Source: Oscillospiraceae bacterium (GTDB lineage: Bacteria > Bacillota > Clostridia > Oscillospirales > JAAYXM01). Taken from it: a DNA stretch of 52,506 nt. Below are positions 27,562 through 35,776 of the stretch, piece by piece. Location of the stretch: positions 1 through 52,506 of the forward strand of contig SVLF01000014.1 in the NCBI GenBank assembly GCA_015068085.1. The letters run 5' to 3'. How positions within the stretch are numbered: position 1 is the first letter of the stretch; every line of letters begins with the position of its first letter. The position numbers were made by a program, and so were the translations under genes. The notes beneath the pieces were generated by a model. The model searched no databases. It saw only the letters and a program-made list of their open reading frames with translations, and was not told the origin of the DNA.

Positions 27562-27610
27562 AACCTTCGGTTATAAAGTAATCACGTTACTTTTCAACCG
27601 GAGGTTTTTT
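27562..27610 (+). promoter_or_regulatory. Leader hairpin with T-run that contains the spoIIR ribosome binding site
   Basis: AACCTTCGGTT (27562-27572) pairs with AACCGGAGGTT (27596-27606; one T-G), enclosing a second stem AAGTAA/TTACTT, and is followed by six T residues (27605-27610). GGAGG (27600-27604), seven bases before the GTG start, lies in the 3' arm. It looks like a terminator, yet it abuts the start codon and would hide the ribosome site when folded. Confidence 0.7.
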
Positions 27611-27611
27611 C

Positions 27612-28214
27612 GTGAAAAAATATATTTTGGAAATTTCGCTTGCGCTTGGGCTTTGCGCATCACTTGTCGCCGGTGCACTTGCGCTTGAAACACAACAGGC
27701 TATATCATGTAAGCTTATACGGCTTCACATCATTGCAAACTCAGATTCTGCCGAAGATCAGACTCTTAAGCTTTTGGTTCGCGATGAAGTTTTAAAAAGG
27801 GTTGAAAAACTTACGGAAGGCTGCAAAACCACTGATGAAGCAGAAAAAATTATTTCTGAAAAGCTTGATGTTTTGCAGAAGTGTGCTGATGCGGTTATTT
27901 TAAAAAACGGTTTTGAATACAGCTCGCGCGCGGAGATTTCAGACGTCTATTTCCCTACAAAGGTCTATGACAGCTTTTCTCTGCCTGCGGGAAAATACAG
28001 AGCCCTTCGCATACACTTAGGCAAAGGACTCGGCAAAAACTGGTGGTGCGTTCTCTTCCCGCCCGCGTGCGTTTCCGCAGCGGAAGCAAAGACAGAGCTC
28101 TCAAAAAACGGTTTTACAGAAAAAGAGCTTTTGCTTGTTACCTCCGATGCACCGCAATACCAATTCAAATTTAAGCTTCTCGAAATTATCGAAGGGGTTG
28201 CAGAAAAATTTTAG
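27612..28214 (+). CDS. spoIIR: Stage II sporulation protein R
   Basis: SpoIIR is secreted from the forespore and triggers SpoIIGA to process pro-sigma-E in the mother cell. The 200-residue protein has an N-terminal membrane/signal segment (residues about 5-25) and the family core KLIRLHIIANSDSAEDQ followed by LKLLVRDEV, then WWCVLFPPACV. The start is a GTG with GGAGG seven bases upstream. Its stop overlaps the stop of the convergent ClC gene by four bases. Confidence 0.93.
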   Translation: MKKYILEISLALGLCASLVAGALALETQQAISCKLIRLHIIANSDSAEDQTLKLLVRDEVLKRVEKLTEGCKTTDEAEKIISEKLDVLQKCADAVILKNGFEYSSRAEISDVYFPTKVYDSFSLPAGKYRALRIHLGKGLGKNWWCVLFPPACVSAAEAKTELSKNGFTEKELLLVTSDAPQYQFKFKLLEIIEGVAEKF

Positions 28215-29452
28215 CCCGCATTTGTGTTTACGTATTTTGCTTCAAGTTTTGAGTACATTATCTTCTGGCTTTTATACAATCCGCAATACCCGGACATCAT
28301 ATACGTCACTCCGCATACTATCGCAAAAACCGGCACATTTGCCACGCCGAAAACCTCAAGAGCTAAAAGCACGGACGCAACAGGGCAATTCACCACCCCG
28401 CAAAAAAGAGCAACAAAACCTATTGCAGCACCGCATCCCGCAGGAACACCGAGAACAGATGCCATCACGCACCCAAAGGTAGACCCGATAAAAAACGCAG
28501 GGACAATTTCACCGCCTTTAAAACCGGAGGCAATCGTTATCGCAGTGAAAATTATCTTCACCGCAAAATCCCATATCCTTGCATCCCCGGCGAGTGCCCG
28601 TGCTATGACATCCATCCCCGCACCGTTATAGTCACGCGTGCCGAGCGCGAGCGTGAGAACGACTATAATAAGACTGCCGACGAGAGTTCGGAGATATTTG
28701 TTCTTCACAAGCTTCTCCGAATAATGCTCACATTTTTGCAATGCCGTACAAAAAACGATGCACACAAGCGCGCAAAGAATTGCAAGAATAACCGTTTTAA
28801 CAGCAAAACCAACACTCAGTTCCGGAAAGCTTACAAAATCAAAACGAACCGGAGACAAACCGAAAAACGCTGCAATTGAAGCTGCGGTAAGCGCAGCTAT
28901 TGCGCACGGCAAAAGCCCTGCATAGTACATAATTCCGACGCTTGTTACTTCAAGAGCGAAGAACATTGCCGTAAGCGGAGTTCCGAAAAGCGCCGCAAAC
29001 ACAGCACTCATTCCCGCCATAACGATTATATGCAAATCCCCTTCTTTGAGACGAAGAAGCTTTCCGAGGTTATAGCCTATGCTTCCGCCGAGCTGAAGCG
29101 CCGCCCCCTCTCGCCCTGCCGAGCCGCCCAAAAGATGGGTTATTACCGTGCTGACGAAAATAAGAGGTGCCATATACCACGGAACGTTCTGATCTCCGCG
29201 CACAGATTCTATAACACGGTTAGTGTCTACGCGCGTTTTTGTGAGGCTGTAAAGCGCACATATGACAATTCCGCCGAAAGGAAGAAGAAACAAGAGCCGG
29301 GAATGTGCTACACGCGTTTCTGTTGCAAGATCGATGCATTTATGAAACAAACTTCCAACGCTTCCGCCTACCACACCGATAAGAACAGATACAACCATCC
29401 ATTTTATAAAGGTTTTTACATATTCAAATGATGAAAACAATTTATCTTTCAT
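28211..29452 (-). CDS. ClC family anion channel/antiporter
   Basis: A 413-residue multi-pass membrane protein of the ClC family. It has GSAGREGA (the external gating Glu is present, as in H+-coupled exchangers), GTPLTAMFFALEV, and GFKGGEIVPAFFIG. The last motif differs from the classic GxFxP of chloride transporters and recalls fluoride-exporting ClC members, but I see no fluoride riboswitch, so the ion is open. The ATG at 29452 (GGAG upstream) is chosen; the upstream frame opening lies inside a terminator. Confidence 0.85.
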   Translation of the reverse strand: MKDKLFSSFEYVKTFIKWMVVSVLIGVVGGSVGSLFHKCIDLATETRVAHSRLLFLLPFGGIVICALYSLTKTRVDTNRVIESVRGDQNVPWYMAPLIFVSTVITHLLGGSAGREGAALQLGGSIGYNLGKLLRLKEGDLHIIVMAGMSAVFAALFGTPLTAMFFALEVTSVGIMYYAGLLPCAIAALTAASIAAFFGLSPVRFDFVSFPELSVGFAVKTVILAILCALVCIVFCTALQKCEHYSEKLVKNKYLRTLVGSLIIVVLTLALGTRDYNGAGMDVIARALAGDARIWDFAVKIIFTAITIASGFKGGEIVPAFFIGSTFGCVMASVLGVPAGCGAAIGFVALFCGVVNCPVASVLLALEVFGVANVPVFAIVCGVTYMMSGYCGLYKSQKIMYSKLEAKYVNTNAG

Positions 29453-29474
29453 ATAATAAAAATCTCCGTCGATT

Positions 29475-29506
29475 AAAATCCGAATGCCAAAAGGCATCCG
29501 GATTTT
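29475..29506 (-). terminator. Terminator after the cation:proton antiporter gene
   Basis: A 14-bp stem (AAAATCCGGATGCC with GGCATTCGGATTTT on the minus strand, one G-U pair) with a four-base loop and a TTTTAAT tail. It separates the antiporter gene from the ClC gene. Confidence 0.85.
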
Positions 29507-29514
29507 GAATTGTT

Positions 29515-30816
29515 TTAATTTTCTGCTTTTTGCTTTGCTGCATCAAGCTTTGTCTGACGGCGGTTTTTAACCTCATCGGACATCGGCTTGATATCACCGG
29601 CGGCGGTAAGTGCCATACGCGTAAACACAGGTCCGAACAGCTCATAAATAAGTACGGCAAAAAGAGTTATGTTGCGTATCAACGCACCCTGGTTATCCGG
29701 AAGCACCATTGCAAGCGCACACATCCCGAGAGCAACACCCGCCTGCGGAAGAAGTGTGATACCGAGATACTTGCAAATCTCAGGCGAGCATTTAGTTGTC
29801 TTCGCGCTGATAAATGTTCCCATATACTTACCAAGCGAGCGGAAAAGGATATACACAACGCCAATTGCAACAATTGCAATATTCGCAAAAACGTTAAGTT
29901 CAAGCTCCGCACCGCTTATGACAAAGAACAGAGCAAGAAGCGGAGATGTCCATTTGTCCGAGCGTTCCATAAGGTCATGAGACAGCGGACAAATATTGCA
30001 GAATATCGTTCCCATCATCATACATACAAGGAGAGATGAGAAGCTTACGTGAACAGAACCGATATGGAACTCCATCATAGAAAGCGCCGCCGTAAGGAAA
30101 ACAAATGCAATTGTGAGATTGAGACGGTTCGTGTTCGAATTATACAGCTTTTCAAGCTGTGTGAGAATCCATCCCATTATCGCGCCGAGACCGAGCGAGC
30201 ATACGATTTCGACAAGCGGGTTTACGATAATCGAAACCATATCAACCTGACCGACAACTATAGACTTTGCAATGCCGAACGATACGGCAAAAACGATAAG
30301 GCCGACGGCATCGTCAAGTGCAACAATAGGAAGAAGGAGATCCGTAAGCTGTCCCTTTGCTTTGTACTGGCGTACAACCATAAGCGTTGCCGCAGGAGCA
30401 GTTGCAGTTGCAATAGCGCCAAGAGTGATAAGCTGAGGAACAGTGATAACCTCCGGCATAATAAGATGCACAACAAGCAAAGCAAGGTCAACAAACAACG
30501 TTGCCACAAGCGCCTGAACAATACCGATAACAAACGCCTGTTTACCCGTTTTCTTTAACTCCTCAAGGCGAAACTCACTTCCGATTGAAAACGCAATGAA
30601 ACCGAGAGCAACCTCAGAAACAAGAGCCAACGCTTCAACAGCGCTATGCGAGTTGAAGCCGAGATTTGTTATCCCGAGCGCACCGAGGCAATACGGTCCG
30701 ATAAGAACACCTGCAATGAGATAAGCCGTAACAGACGGCAGCTTCAGCGGCTTGAAAACGCGCGTCATAAGAAGCCCCGCAAGCAGTGCAACAGAAACAG
30801 TTAATAATGTACCCAT
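29515..30816 (-). CDS. Cation:proton antiporter (CPA2-type, Na+/H+ exchanger domain)
   Basis: A 433-residue protein with about 12 membrane helices. It has the N-terminal PSVTAYLIAGVLIGP typical of CPA2/KefB-like exchangers and the central ALDDAVGLIVFA, with the paired aspartates used for ion binding. There is no C-terminal TrkA-N domain; it ends in a short charged tail. It probably exchanges Na+ or K+ for H+ across the cell membrane. It is divergent from the pfl locus. Confidence 0.88.
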   Translation of the reverse strand: MGTLLTVSVALLAGLLMTRVFKPLKLPSVTAYLIAGVLIGPYCLGALGITNLGFNSHSAVEALALVSEVALGFIAFSIGSEFRLEELKKTGKQAFVIGIVQALVATLFVDLALLVVHLIMPEVITVPQLITLGAIATATAPAATLMVVRQYKAKGQLTDLLLPIVALDDAVGLIVFAVSFGIAKSIVVGQVDMVSIIVNPLVEIVCSLGLGAIMGWILTQLEKLYNSNTNRLNLTIAFVFLTAALSMMEFHIGSVHVSFSSLLVCMMMGTIFCNICPLSHDLMERSDKWTSPLLALFFVISGAELELNVFANIAIVAIGVVYILFRSLGKYMGTFISAKTTKCSPEICKYLGITLLPQAGVALGMCALAMVLPDNQGALIRNITLFAVLIYELFGPVFTRMALTAAGDIKPMSDEVKNRRQTKLDAAKQKAEN

Positions 30817-30963
30817 AATTAAATTCGCTTCCTTTATCTGTAATAATCAAACCATTAGATTATACCACCATCAATTCTCTTTTGCAAGCAAAAATTTACA
30901 AAATTTTTGCTTTTTGTTTTTTTGATAAAAAATATACAAAAATTACTATGGATTAATCGCGGC

Positions 30964-30983
30964 ATTGTTATTGTAATAACAAT
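30964..30983. promoter_or_regulatory. Rex-like operator upstream of pfl
   Basis: ATTGTTATTGTAATAACAAT is a perfect 20-base palindrome (9-base arms, 2-base centre). Its inner 18 bases fit the clostridial Rex pattern TTGTTA-N6-TAACAA. Rex is a redox repressor that senses NADH/NAD+ and controls fermentation genes. The palindrome covers the -35 box of the pfl promoter, so binding would block transcription. No rex gene is in this window. Confidence 0.65.
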
Positions 30984-30999
30984 AATTCTGTGGTACAAT
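30971..30999 (+). promoter_or_regulatory. Promoter for the pfl locus
   Basis: TTGTAA (30971-30976), a 17-base spacer and TACAAT (30994-30999) with TGG before it (extended -10). A second -10-like TATAAT overlaps at 30999-31004. The ribosome site AAAGGAAGGA precedes the core gene at 31042. Confidence 0.75.
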
Positions 31000-31041
31000 A
31001 TAATGGAATGAGAATGAAAATCCAAAGGAAGGATACGAAGA

Positions 31042-33147
31042 ATGACAAATATTAACAACGAATACTGGGAGGGCTTTGAAGGCGGTACATGGAAAAAGGA
31101 AATTCATGTGCGCAGCTTTATAAAGCATAACTATACCCCCTATGACGGAGATGAGGCTTTTCTCGCCTCCCCCACCGACAACACCGTTTCTCTTTGGAGC
31201 ACAGCGCTTGACCTGTTCAAAAAAGAACGTGAAGCCGGCGGGGTTCTTGATATGGACACAAAAATTATATCCACCATTACCTCACACGCTCCGGGATATC
31301 TTGATAAAGAAAAGGAAAAAATCGTAGGTTTTCAGACGGACAAGCCGTTAAAGCGTGCGCTTATGCCCTACGGCGGCATACGTATGGCTGAAAAGGCATG
31401 CCGCGACAACGGTTATGAGCTTGACCCCGGCGTTAAGGAATTTTTTGAAACACACAGAAAAACGCACAATGCGGGCGTTTTTGATGCATACACTCCGGAA
31501 ATGCGCGCCTGCCGATCAAGCCATATCATTACCGGACTTCCGGATGCTTACGGCAGAGGCAGAATTATCGGAGATTACCGCCGCGTGGCGCTCTACGGTG
31601 TTGACAGGCTTATTGAAGATAAGGAAGCACAAAAAGAAACAACGCGCTCGGCAATGTACTCTGAAATAATCCGTGACCGAGAAGAGCTTTCCGAGCAGAT
31701 ACGTGCGCTTTCTGCACTTAAGGAAATGGCACAAAGCTACGGCTTTGATATCTCAAAGCCCGCAAGGAATACAAAAGAAGCTATCCAGTGGCTATACTTC
31801 GGATATCTTGCTGCTGTTAAAGAGCAAAACGGAGCGGCAATGTCTCTCGGCAGAACATCCACCTTCCTCGACATTTACGCAGAACGCGACCTTCAGCGCG
31901 GAGTTTTCACAGAATCGGAAATTCAAGAGATGGTTGACCATTTTATAATGAAGCTTCGTATGATTAAGTTTGCAAGAACACCCGAGTATAACGCGCTGTT
32001 CTCCGGTGACCCGCAGTGGGTTACGGAATCAATAGGCGGTGTTGCAGTAGACGGACGGCATATGGTTACGAAAATGTCTTACAGATATCTGCATACCCTC
32101 ACAAACCTCGGTCCCGCACCGGAACCGAACCTGACCGTGCTCTGGTCCACAAGGCTTCCGATGAATTTCAAGCGTTACTGTGCAAAATTGTCGATTGAAA
32201 CATCGTCCATTCAGTATGAAAATGACGATTTAATGCGATTCAACCACGGTGATGATTATGCTATAGCCTGCTGCGTTTCTTCTATGAAGGTCGGCAAGGA
32301 AATGCAGTTTTTCGGTGCACGTGCAAATCTCGCAAAGTGCCTTCTCTACGCTATCAACGGCGGTGTTGACGAAATAACCGGCAAGCAGGTAGGTCCGAAA
32401 TACCGCCCGATAACCTCGGAATATCTCGACTATGATGAGGTTTTTGAAAAGTATGACGATATGATGAAATGGCTTGCAGGCGTTTACGTCAACACTCTTA
32501 ACATTATTCATTATATGCACGATAAATACTGCTATGAAAAAATCCAGATGGCGCTTCACGACAAAAAGGTTACGCGCTGGTTCGCAACCGGCATTGCAGG
32601 GCTTTCTGTTGTTGCCGACTCACTTTCTGCGATAAAGTATGCAAAGGTGCGCGTTATCCGCGACGAAAACGGTCTTGCCGTGGATTATGAGGTAGAGGGA
32701 GACTTCCCGAAATACGGAAACGATGATGACCGAGTTGACGAAATTGCTTATGATATCGTTCACCGCTTTATGGAGCATATAAGAAAAAATCACACCTACA
32801 GAAACAGTATTCCCACAACATCCATCCTTACGATTACCTCAAATGTTGTTTACGGAAAGAACACCGGTTCGACCCCGGACGGACGCAAGCGCGGAGAGGC
32901 ATTTGCACCGGGAGCAAATCCGATGCACAGACGCGACACCCACGGAGCTGTTGCTTCTCTTGCATCAGTTTCTAAGCTTCCATTCCGCGATGCCCAGGAC
33001 GGCATTTCAAACACATTCTCAATCATTCCGGGCGCACTCGGAAAGAATGACCAAATCTTTATCGGTGAACCTGATATTGATTGCGCAGCCGGCGGTTGCA
33101 TCAGCCCCACTCTTTTTGAAGGACTTGATACCGACAACGCCGAATAA
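31042..33147 (+). CDS. pflB: Pyruvate formate-lyase catalytic core, lacking the glycyl-radical domain
   Basis: Pyruvate formate-lyase converts pyruvate and CoA to formate and acetyl-CoA in anaerobes. This 701-residue protein has the PFL domain and the active-site pair C410-C411 (ACCVSSM), and ends after the conserved [25 protein letters not shown]. It then has about 33 residues not found at that point in classical PFL (including DCAAGGC) and stops at two tandem TAA codons. The RVSGYAV radical loop is absent and is encoded by the next gene. It must work as a two-piece enzyme or be inactive alone. Confidence 0.93.
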   Translation: MTNINNEYWEGFEGGTWKKEIHVRSFIKHNYTPYDGDEAFLASPTDNTVSLWSTALDLFKKEREAGGVLDMDTKIISTITSHAPGYLDKEKEKIVGFQTDKPLKRALMPYGGIRMAEKACRDNGYELDPGVKEFFETHRKTHNAGVFDAYTPEMRACRSSHIITGLPDAYGRGRIIGDYRRVALYGVDRLIEDKEAQKETTRSAMYSEIIRDREELSEQIRALSALKEMAQSYGFDISKPARNTKEAIQWLYFGYLAAVKEQNGAAMSLGRTSTFLDIYAERDLQRGVFTESEIQEMVDHFIMKLRMIKFARTPEYNALFSGDPQWVTESIGGVAVDGRHMVTKMSYRYLHTLTNLGPAPEPNLTVLWSTRLPMNFKRYCAKLSIETSSIQYENDDLMRFNHGDDYAIACCVSSMKVGKEMQFFGARANLAKCLLYAINGGVDEITGKQVGPKYRPITSEYLDYDEVFEKYDDMMKWLAGVYVNTLNIIHYMHDKYCYEKIQMALHDKKVTRWFATGIAGLSVVADSLSAIKYAKVRVIRDENGLAVDYEVEGDFPKYGNDDDRVDEIAYDIVHRFMEHIRKNHTYRNSIPTTSILTITSNVVYGKNTGSTPDGRKRGEAFAPGANPMHRRDTHGAVASLASVSKLPFRDAQDGISNTFSIIPGALGKNDQIFIGEPDIDCAAGGCISPTLFEGLDTDNAE

Positions 33148-33168
33148 TAAATTTTAGGAGGAACCAAA

Positions 33169-33411
33169 ATGGAAGCAAGTAAAAATCAGATAGATAATCT
33201 TGTTAATATGCTCGACGGATATGTTCAGAAAGGCGGACACCACTTAAATGTAAACGTCTTTACAAAAGAAACACTTTTGGATGCGCAGGCGCATCCCGAA
33301 AAATACCCTCAGCTTACCGTAAGAGTGAGCGGATATGCTGTAAATTTCAACAACCTTACACGTGAACAGCAGGACGAAGTTATCTCCAGAACCTTCCACG
33401 ACAAAATCTGA
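33169..33411 (+). CDS. grcA: Separately encoded glycyl-radical domain of pyruvate formate-lyase
   Basis: An 80-residue protein matching the C-terminus of [26 protein letters not shown] and the radical loop RVSGYAV with the expected radical residue G55. It resembles the stand-alone spare part YfiD/GrcA, but here it sits directly after a core that lacks the domain. It has its own site AGGAGG seven bases before the ATG and a new N-terminal stretch (MEASKNQID). It is in the same frame as the core, separated by TAA TAA and six sense codons. Its stop overlaps the pflA start (TGATG). Confidence 0.93.
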   Translation: MEASKNQIDNLVNMLDGYVQKGGHHLNVNVFTKETLLDAQAHPEKYPQLTVRVSGYAVNFNNLTREQQDEVISRTFHDKI

Positions 33412-34151
33412 TGAAGGGATACGTTCATTCAAGAGAGACTTTCGGCACGGTTGACGGCCCCGGAATAAGATATGTTCTATTTCTTCAGGGATGTCCTATG
33501 CGCTGTAAGTATTGTCATAATCCCGATACGTGGAAAACAAATACCGGTGAAGAAGTCAGTGCAGATGAGATAATCCGCGAATACAAAAAGAACCGTGAGT
33601 TCTATAAAAACGGCGGAATCACGGTCACCGGTGGCGAACCGATGCTGCAGCTTGAATTTGTTACAGAGCTTTTTCGTCTTGCTAAAGCTGAAAACATTCA
33701 CACCTGCATTGATACCTCCGGTGTAACTTTCACCCCCGATAATGCTGAATATCTAAATAAGGTCGATGAGCTTTTATCCTTCACCGACCTTATTATGCTT
33801 GACATAAAGCATATAAACCCCGACATCCACAAAGAGCTTACGGGACGTAGCAATGATAATATCCTGCATTTTGCGGAATACGTTTCCGAAAAAGGAATCC
33901 CGTTATGGATACGCCATGTCGTTGTTCCCGGAATAACGGATGATGACCGCTCATTGATTTTGCTCGGAGAATTTATCAGAAAGCTGAAAACACTTCGCGC
34001 ACTTGACGTTTTACCTTATCATACTCTTGGAATTTCAAAATATAAAAAGCTTGGAATTACGTATCCGCTAAATGGCGTTAGAGATGCAAATGCAGATGAT
34101 GTAAAACGAGCGAAAGAGCGTATACTTGAGGGTGTACGCAACGTTCAATAG
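33411..34151 (+). CDS. pflA: Pyruvate formate-lyase-activating enzyme (radical SAM)
   Basis: PflA uses S-adenosylmethionine and a 4Fe-4S cluster to create the glycyl radical on PFL. The 246-residue protein has the cluster motif C28-x3-C32-x2-C35 (GCPMRCKYCHNP), the GGE motif (VTGGEPML) and the usual TVDGPGIR start. Its ATG overlaps the stop of the glycyl-domain gene, so the activator and its substrate peptide are translationally coupled. Confidence 0.96.
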   Translation: MKGYVHSRETFGTVDGPGIRYVLFLQGCPMRCKYCHNPDTWKTNTGEEVSADEIIREYKKNREFYKNGGITVTGGEPMLQLEFVTELFRLAKAENIHTCIDTSGVTFTPDNAEYLNKVDELLSFTDLIMLDIKHINPDIHKELTGRSNDNILHFAEYVSEKGIPLWIRHVVVPGITDDDRSLILLGEFIRKLKTLRALDVLPYHTLGISKYKKLGITYPLNGVRDANADDVKRAKERILEGVRNVQ

Positions 34152-34164
34152 ATAAGAATAAATC

Positions 34165-34202
34165 CCCTTGGAATACACTTGATTTCAAGTGCTTTCCAAG
34201 GG
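34165..34202. terminator. Bidirectional terminator between pflA and the solute-binding protein gene
   Basis: CCCTTGGAA pairs with TTCCAAGGG, with an inner CACTTGA/TCAAGTG stem. It lies between the convergent pflA and solute-binding protein genes and can serve both strands; the flanking T content is moderate (AATTGTGTTTCTGC). Confidence 0.8.
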
Positions 34203-34240
34203 AATTGTGTTTCTGCTTTATTAGTCTGTAAGCTGTTTGC

Positions 34241-35776
34241 TTACTTCACTCTGTTGTAAGCCGATGTGTATGTTGCGAGAATATCCTCAACACCAAGCTC
34301 ACGGAGCTCAGCTCTGAACTCATCGAATTTCGAAAGCGGCTCTGTGCCGAGAAGAAACTTTGAAATCATCTCGTTTGTATATGTTCCCATAGCGGCGTTA
34401 AGATCATCAATAACCTTTTGTTCTTCGTCGTTAAATGCAACATCGCTCGGATTTATGTACGGCATAGTATGCTCAAGCACCATATCGCGGGTTTCCGCAA
34501 TATCCTCAGATTCCATAATAAGGACTGCTTCAGGATCCATACGGCAGAATGAACCATAGGTTGAAAAACCATAGAGGGAGCTGGGCTGTGCCTTTGTTTC
34601 ATCTGTTATGAACTGCTTTTTGCCGTCAACTATCTCGTATGTCTCGCCTTCCTTACCCCAAGAAACAAGCTCCACTGCCTCATCGGTGTAGAACCAATCC
34701 ATATACTTTGCAGTATTCGCAATTCTTCGCTCATCGCGAGTGTTGCACATAACAACGCCTGAGCTGTCAACATTATACTTATTTACCATCGCAACGCCGG
34801 TATCTGCCTTTGCAACCGGCGGAACCATCGCCTGAATGTCAAAATCAGGATTTTTCACACGCGCAAGACCGTTGAAGAAGTCAATTCTCGTCTGGTAATC
34901 CGGGAAGATAAATCCGCGGTCTGTGGTGATAAGCTCCTGCCATGTTGCGTTTGTCATAGTCATAAAATCAGAAGCCATAAGCTTTTCATCAAGCATTTTC
35001 TTGTAAAATTCAAGAATTTCGAGCGTTACATCCTCAAGTGCACCGTATTTCCATTCGTTAGTGTTGTGATCATAGTACACCTCAAGACGCCAATACGGCT
35101 GCCATGAAGGACCGGAGATATCAAGCGACTTGAATTTCGAACGAACGCAATACGGATAAGAATCAGGATAAAGAGCCTTCAGCTCCTTGCAGACCTCATA
35201 AAGCTCATCAAAGGTGGTCGGTACGGCAAGATTATGCTTTTCAAAGATATCCTTGCGGTACATCCAAGCGCGAACGTTCTGGCTTTTTTCGCGTCCCATA
35301 ACCGGAGAGAAATGCACCTTGCCGTCGCTTGATTTGCGCGGAACTATCTGTGTTTTGTATTCATCTTCCGTAAGGCTTTCAACCCATGCGTTGTAGTTTG
35401 GCATATATTCTGCCATATCATCAAACGCAACTGTTGCCCCCTGCCGGATATATTTATCTACCTGCGATTTTGCGGTTGCCGTAATTATATCGGTAAGAGT
35501 CTCCGGAGCTGCAAACATGAGCGAGAACTTTGTTCCCGCATCGCTTGCAGGATATGCTATAACGTCAATTGTTGCACCGGTTCCCTCTGCGATATATTCC
35601 CATACCTTCCAGTCTTCACGATACGGCCAGCTCGCATGAGAGATAAGACCTATCTGAATAACATCATCCTTTGTAAGCGGGTCTTTCGTTGCAACGCTGT
35701 TGCCGCCGTTTCCGCCGCAGGCGCAAAGCGCAAGCAGCATTACTGTTGCGAGGGTTAATGCGATAAGCTTTTTCAT
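34241..35776 (-). CDS. Extracellular solute-binding lipoprotein (ABC sugar uptake type)
   Basis: A 511-residue lipoprotein with signal peptide MKKLIALTLATVMLLALCAC (lipobox LCAC, Cys20), followed by a glycine-rich linker and a family-1 solute-binding fold, as in oligosaccharide ABC importers. It should hold a sugar at the outer face of the membrane. Its ATG overlaps the stop of the heparinase-like gene (AATGA), with AGGAGG ten bases upstream, so the two are co-translated. No ABC permease or ATPase gene is present in the window. Confidence 0.85.
   Translation of the reverse strand: MKKLIALTLATVMLLALCACGGNGGNSVATKDPLTKDDVIQIGLISHASWPYREDWKVWEYIAEGTGATIDVIAYPASDAGTKFSLMFAAPETLTDIITATAKSQVDKYIRQGATVAFDDMAEYMPNYNAWVESLTEDEYKTQIVPRKSSDGKVHFSPVMGREKSQNVRAWMYRKDIFEKHNLAVPTTFDELYEVCKELKALYPDSYPYCVRSKFKSLDISGPSWQPYWRLEVYYDHNTNEWKYGALEDVTLEILEFYKKMLDEKLMASDFMTMTNATWQELITTDRGFIFPDYQTRIDFFNGLARVKNPDFDIQAMVPPVAKADTGVAMVNKYNVDSSGVVMCNTRDERRIANTAKYMDWFYTDEAVELVSWGKEGETYEIVDGKKQFITDETKAQPSSLYGFSTYGSFCRMDPEAVLIMESEDIAETRDMVLEHTMPYINPSDVAFNDEEQKVIDDLNAAMGTYTNEMISKFLLGTEPLSKFDEFRAELRELGVEDILATYTSAYNRVK

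Noticed and set aside
29453-29497. Longer N-terminus for the ClC protein starting at 29497
   Set aside because: It would start inside the 14-bp terminator hairpin and lacks a ribosome site; the ATG at 29452 has GGAG upstream.
29453-29514. Fluoride riboswitch upstream of the ClC gene
   Set aside because: The stretch holds only the terminator of the antiporter gene and a ribosome site; no crcB-type fold is visible.
33112-33180. Sequencing frameshift as the cause of the split PFL
   Set aside because: The two parts are in the same frame with two consecutive TAA codons, extra sequence on both sides and a full AGGAGG site, which one base error cannot explain.
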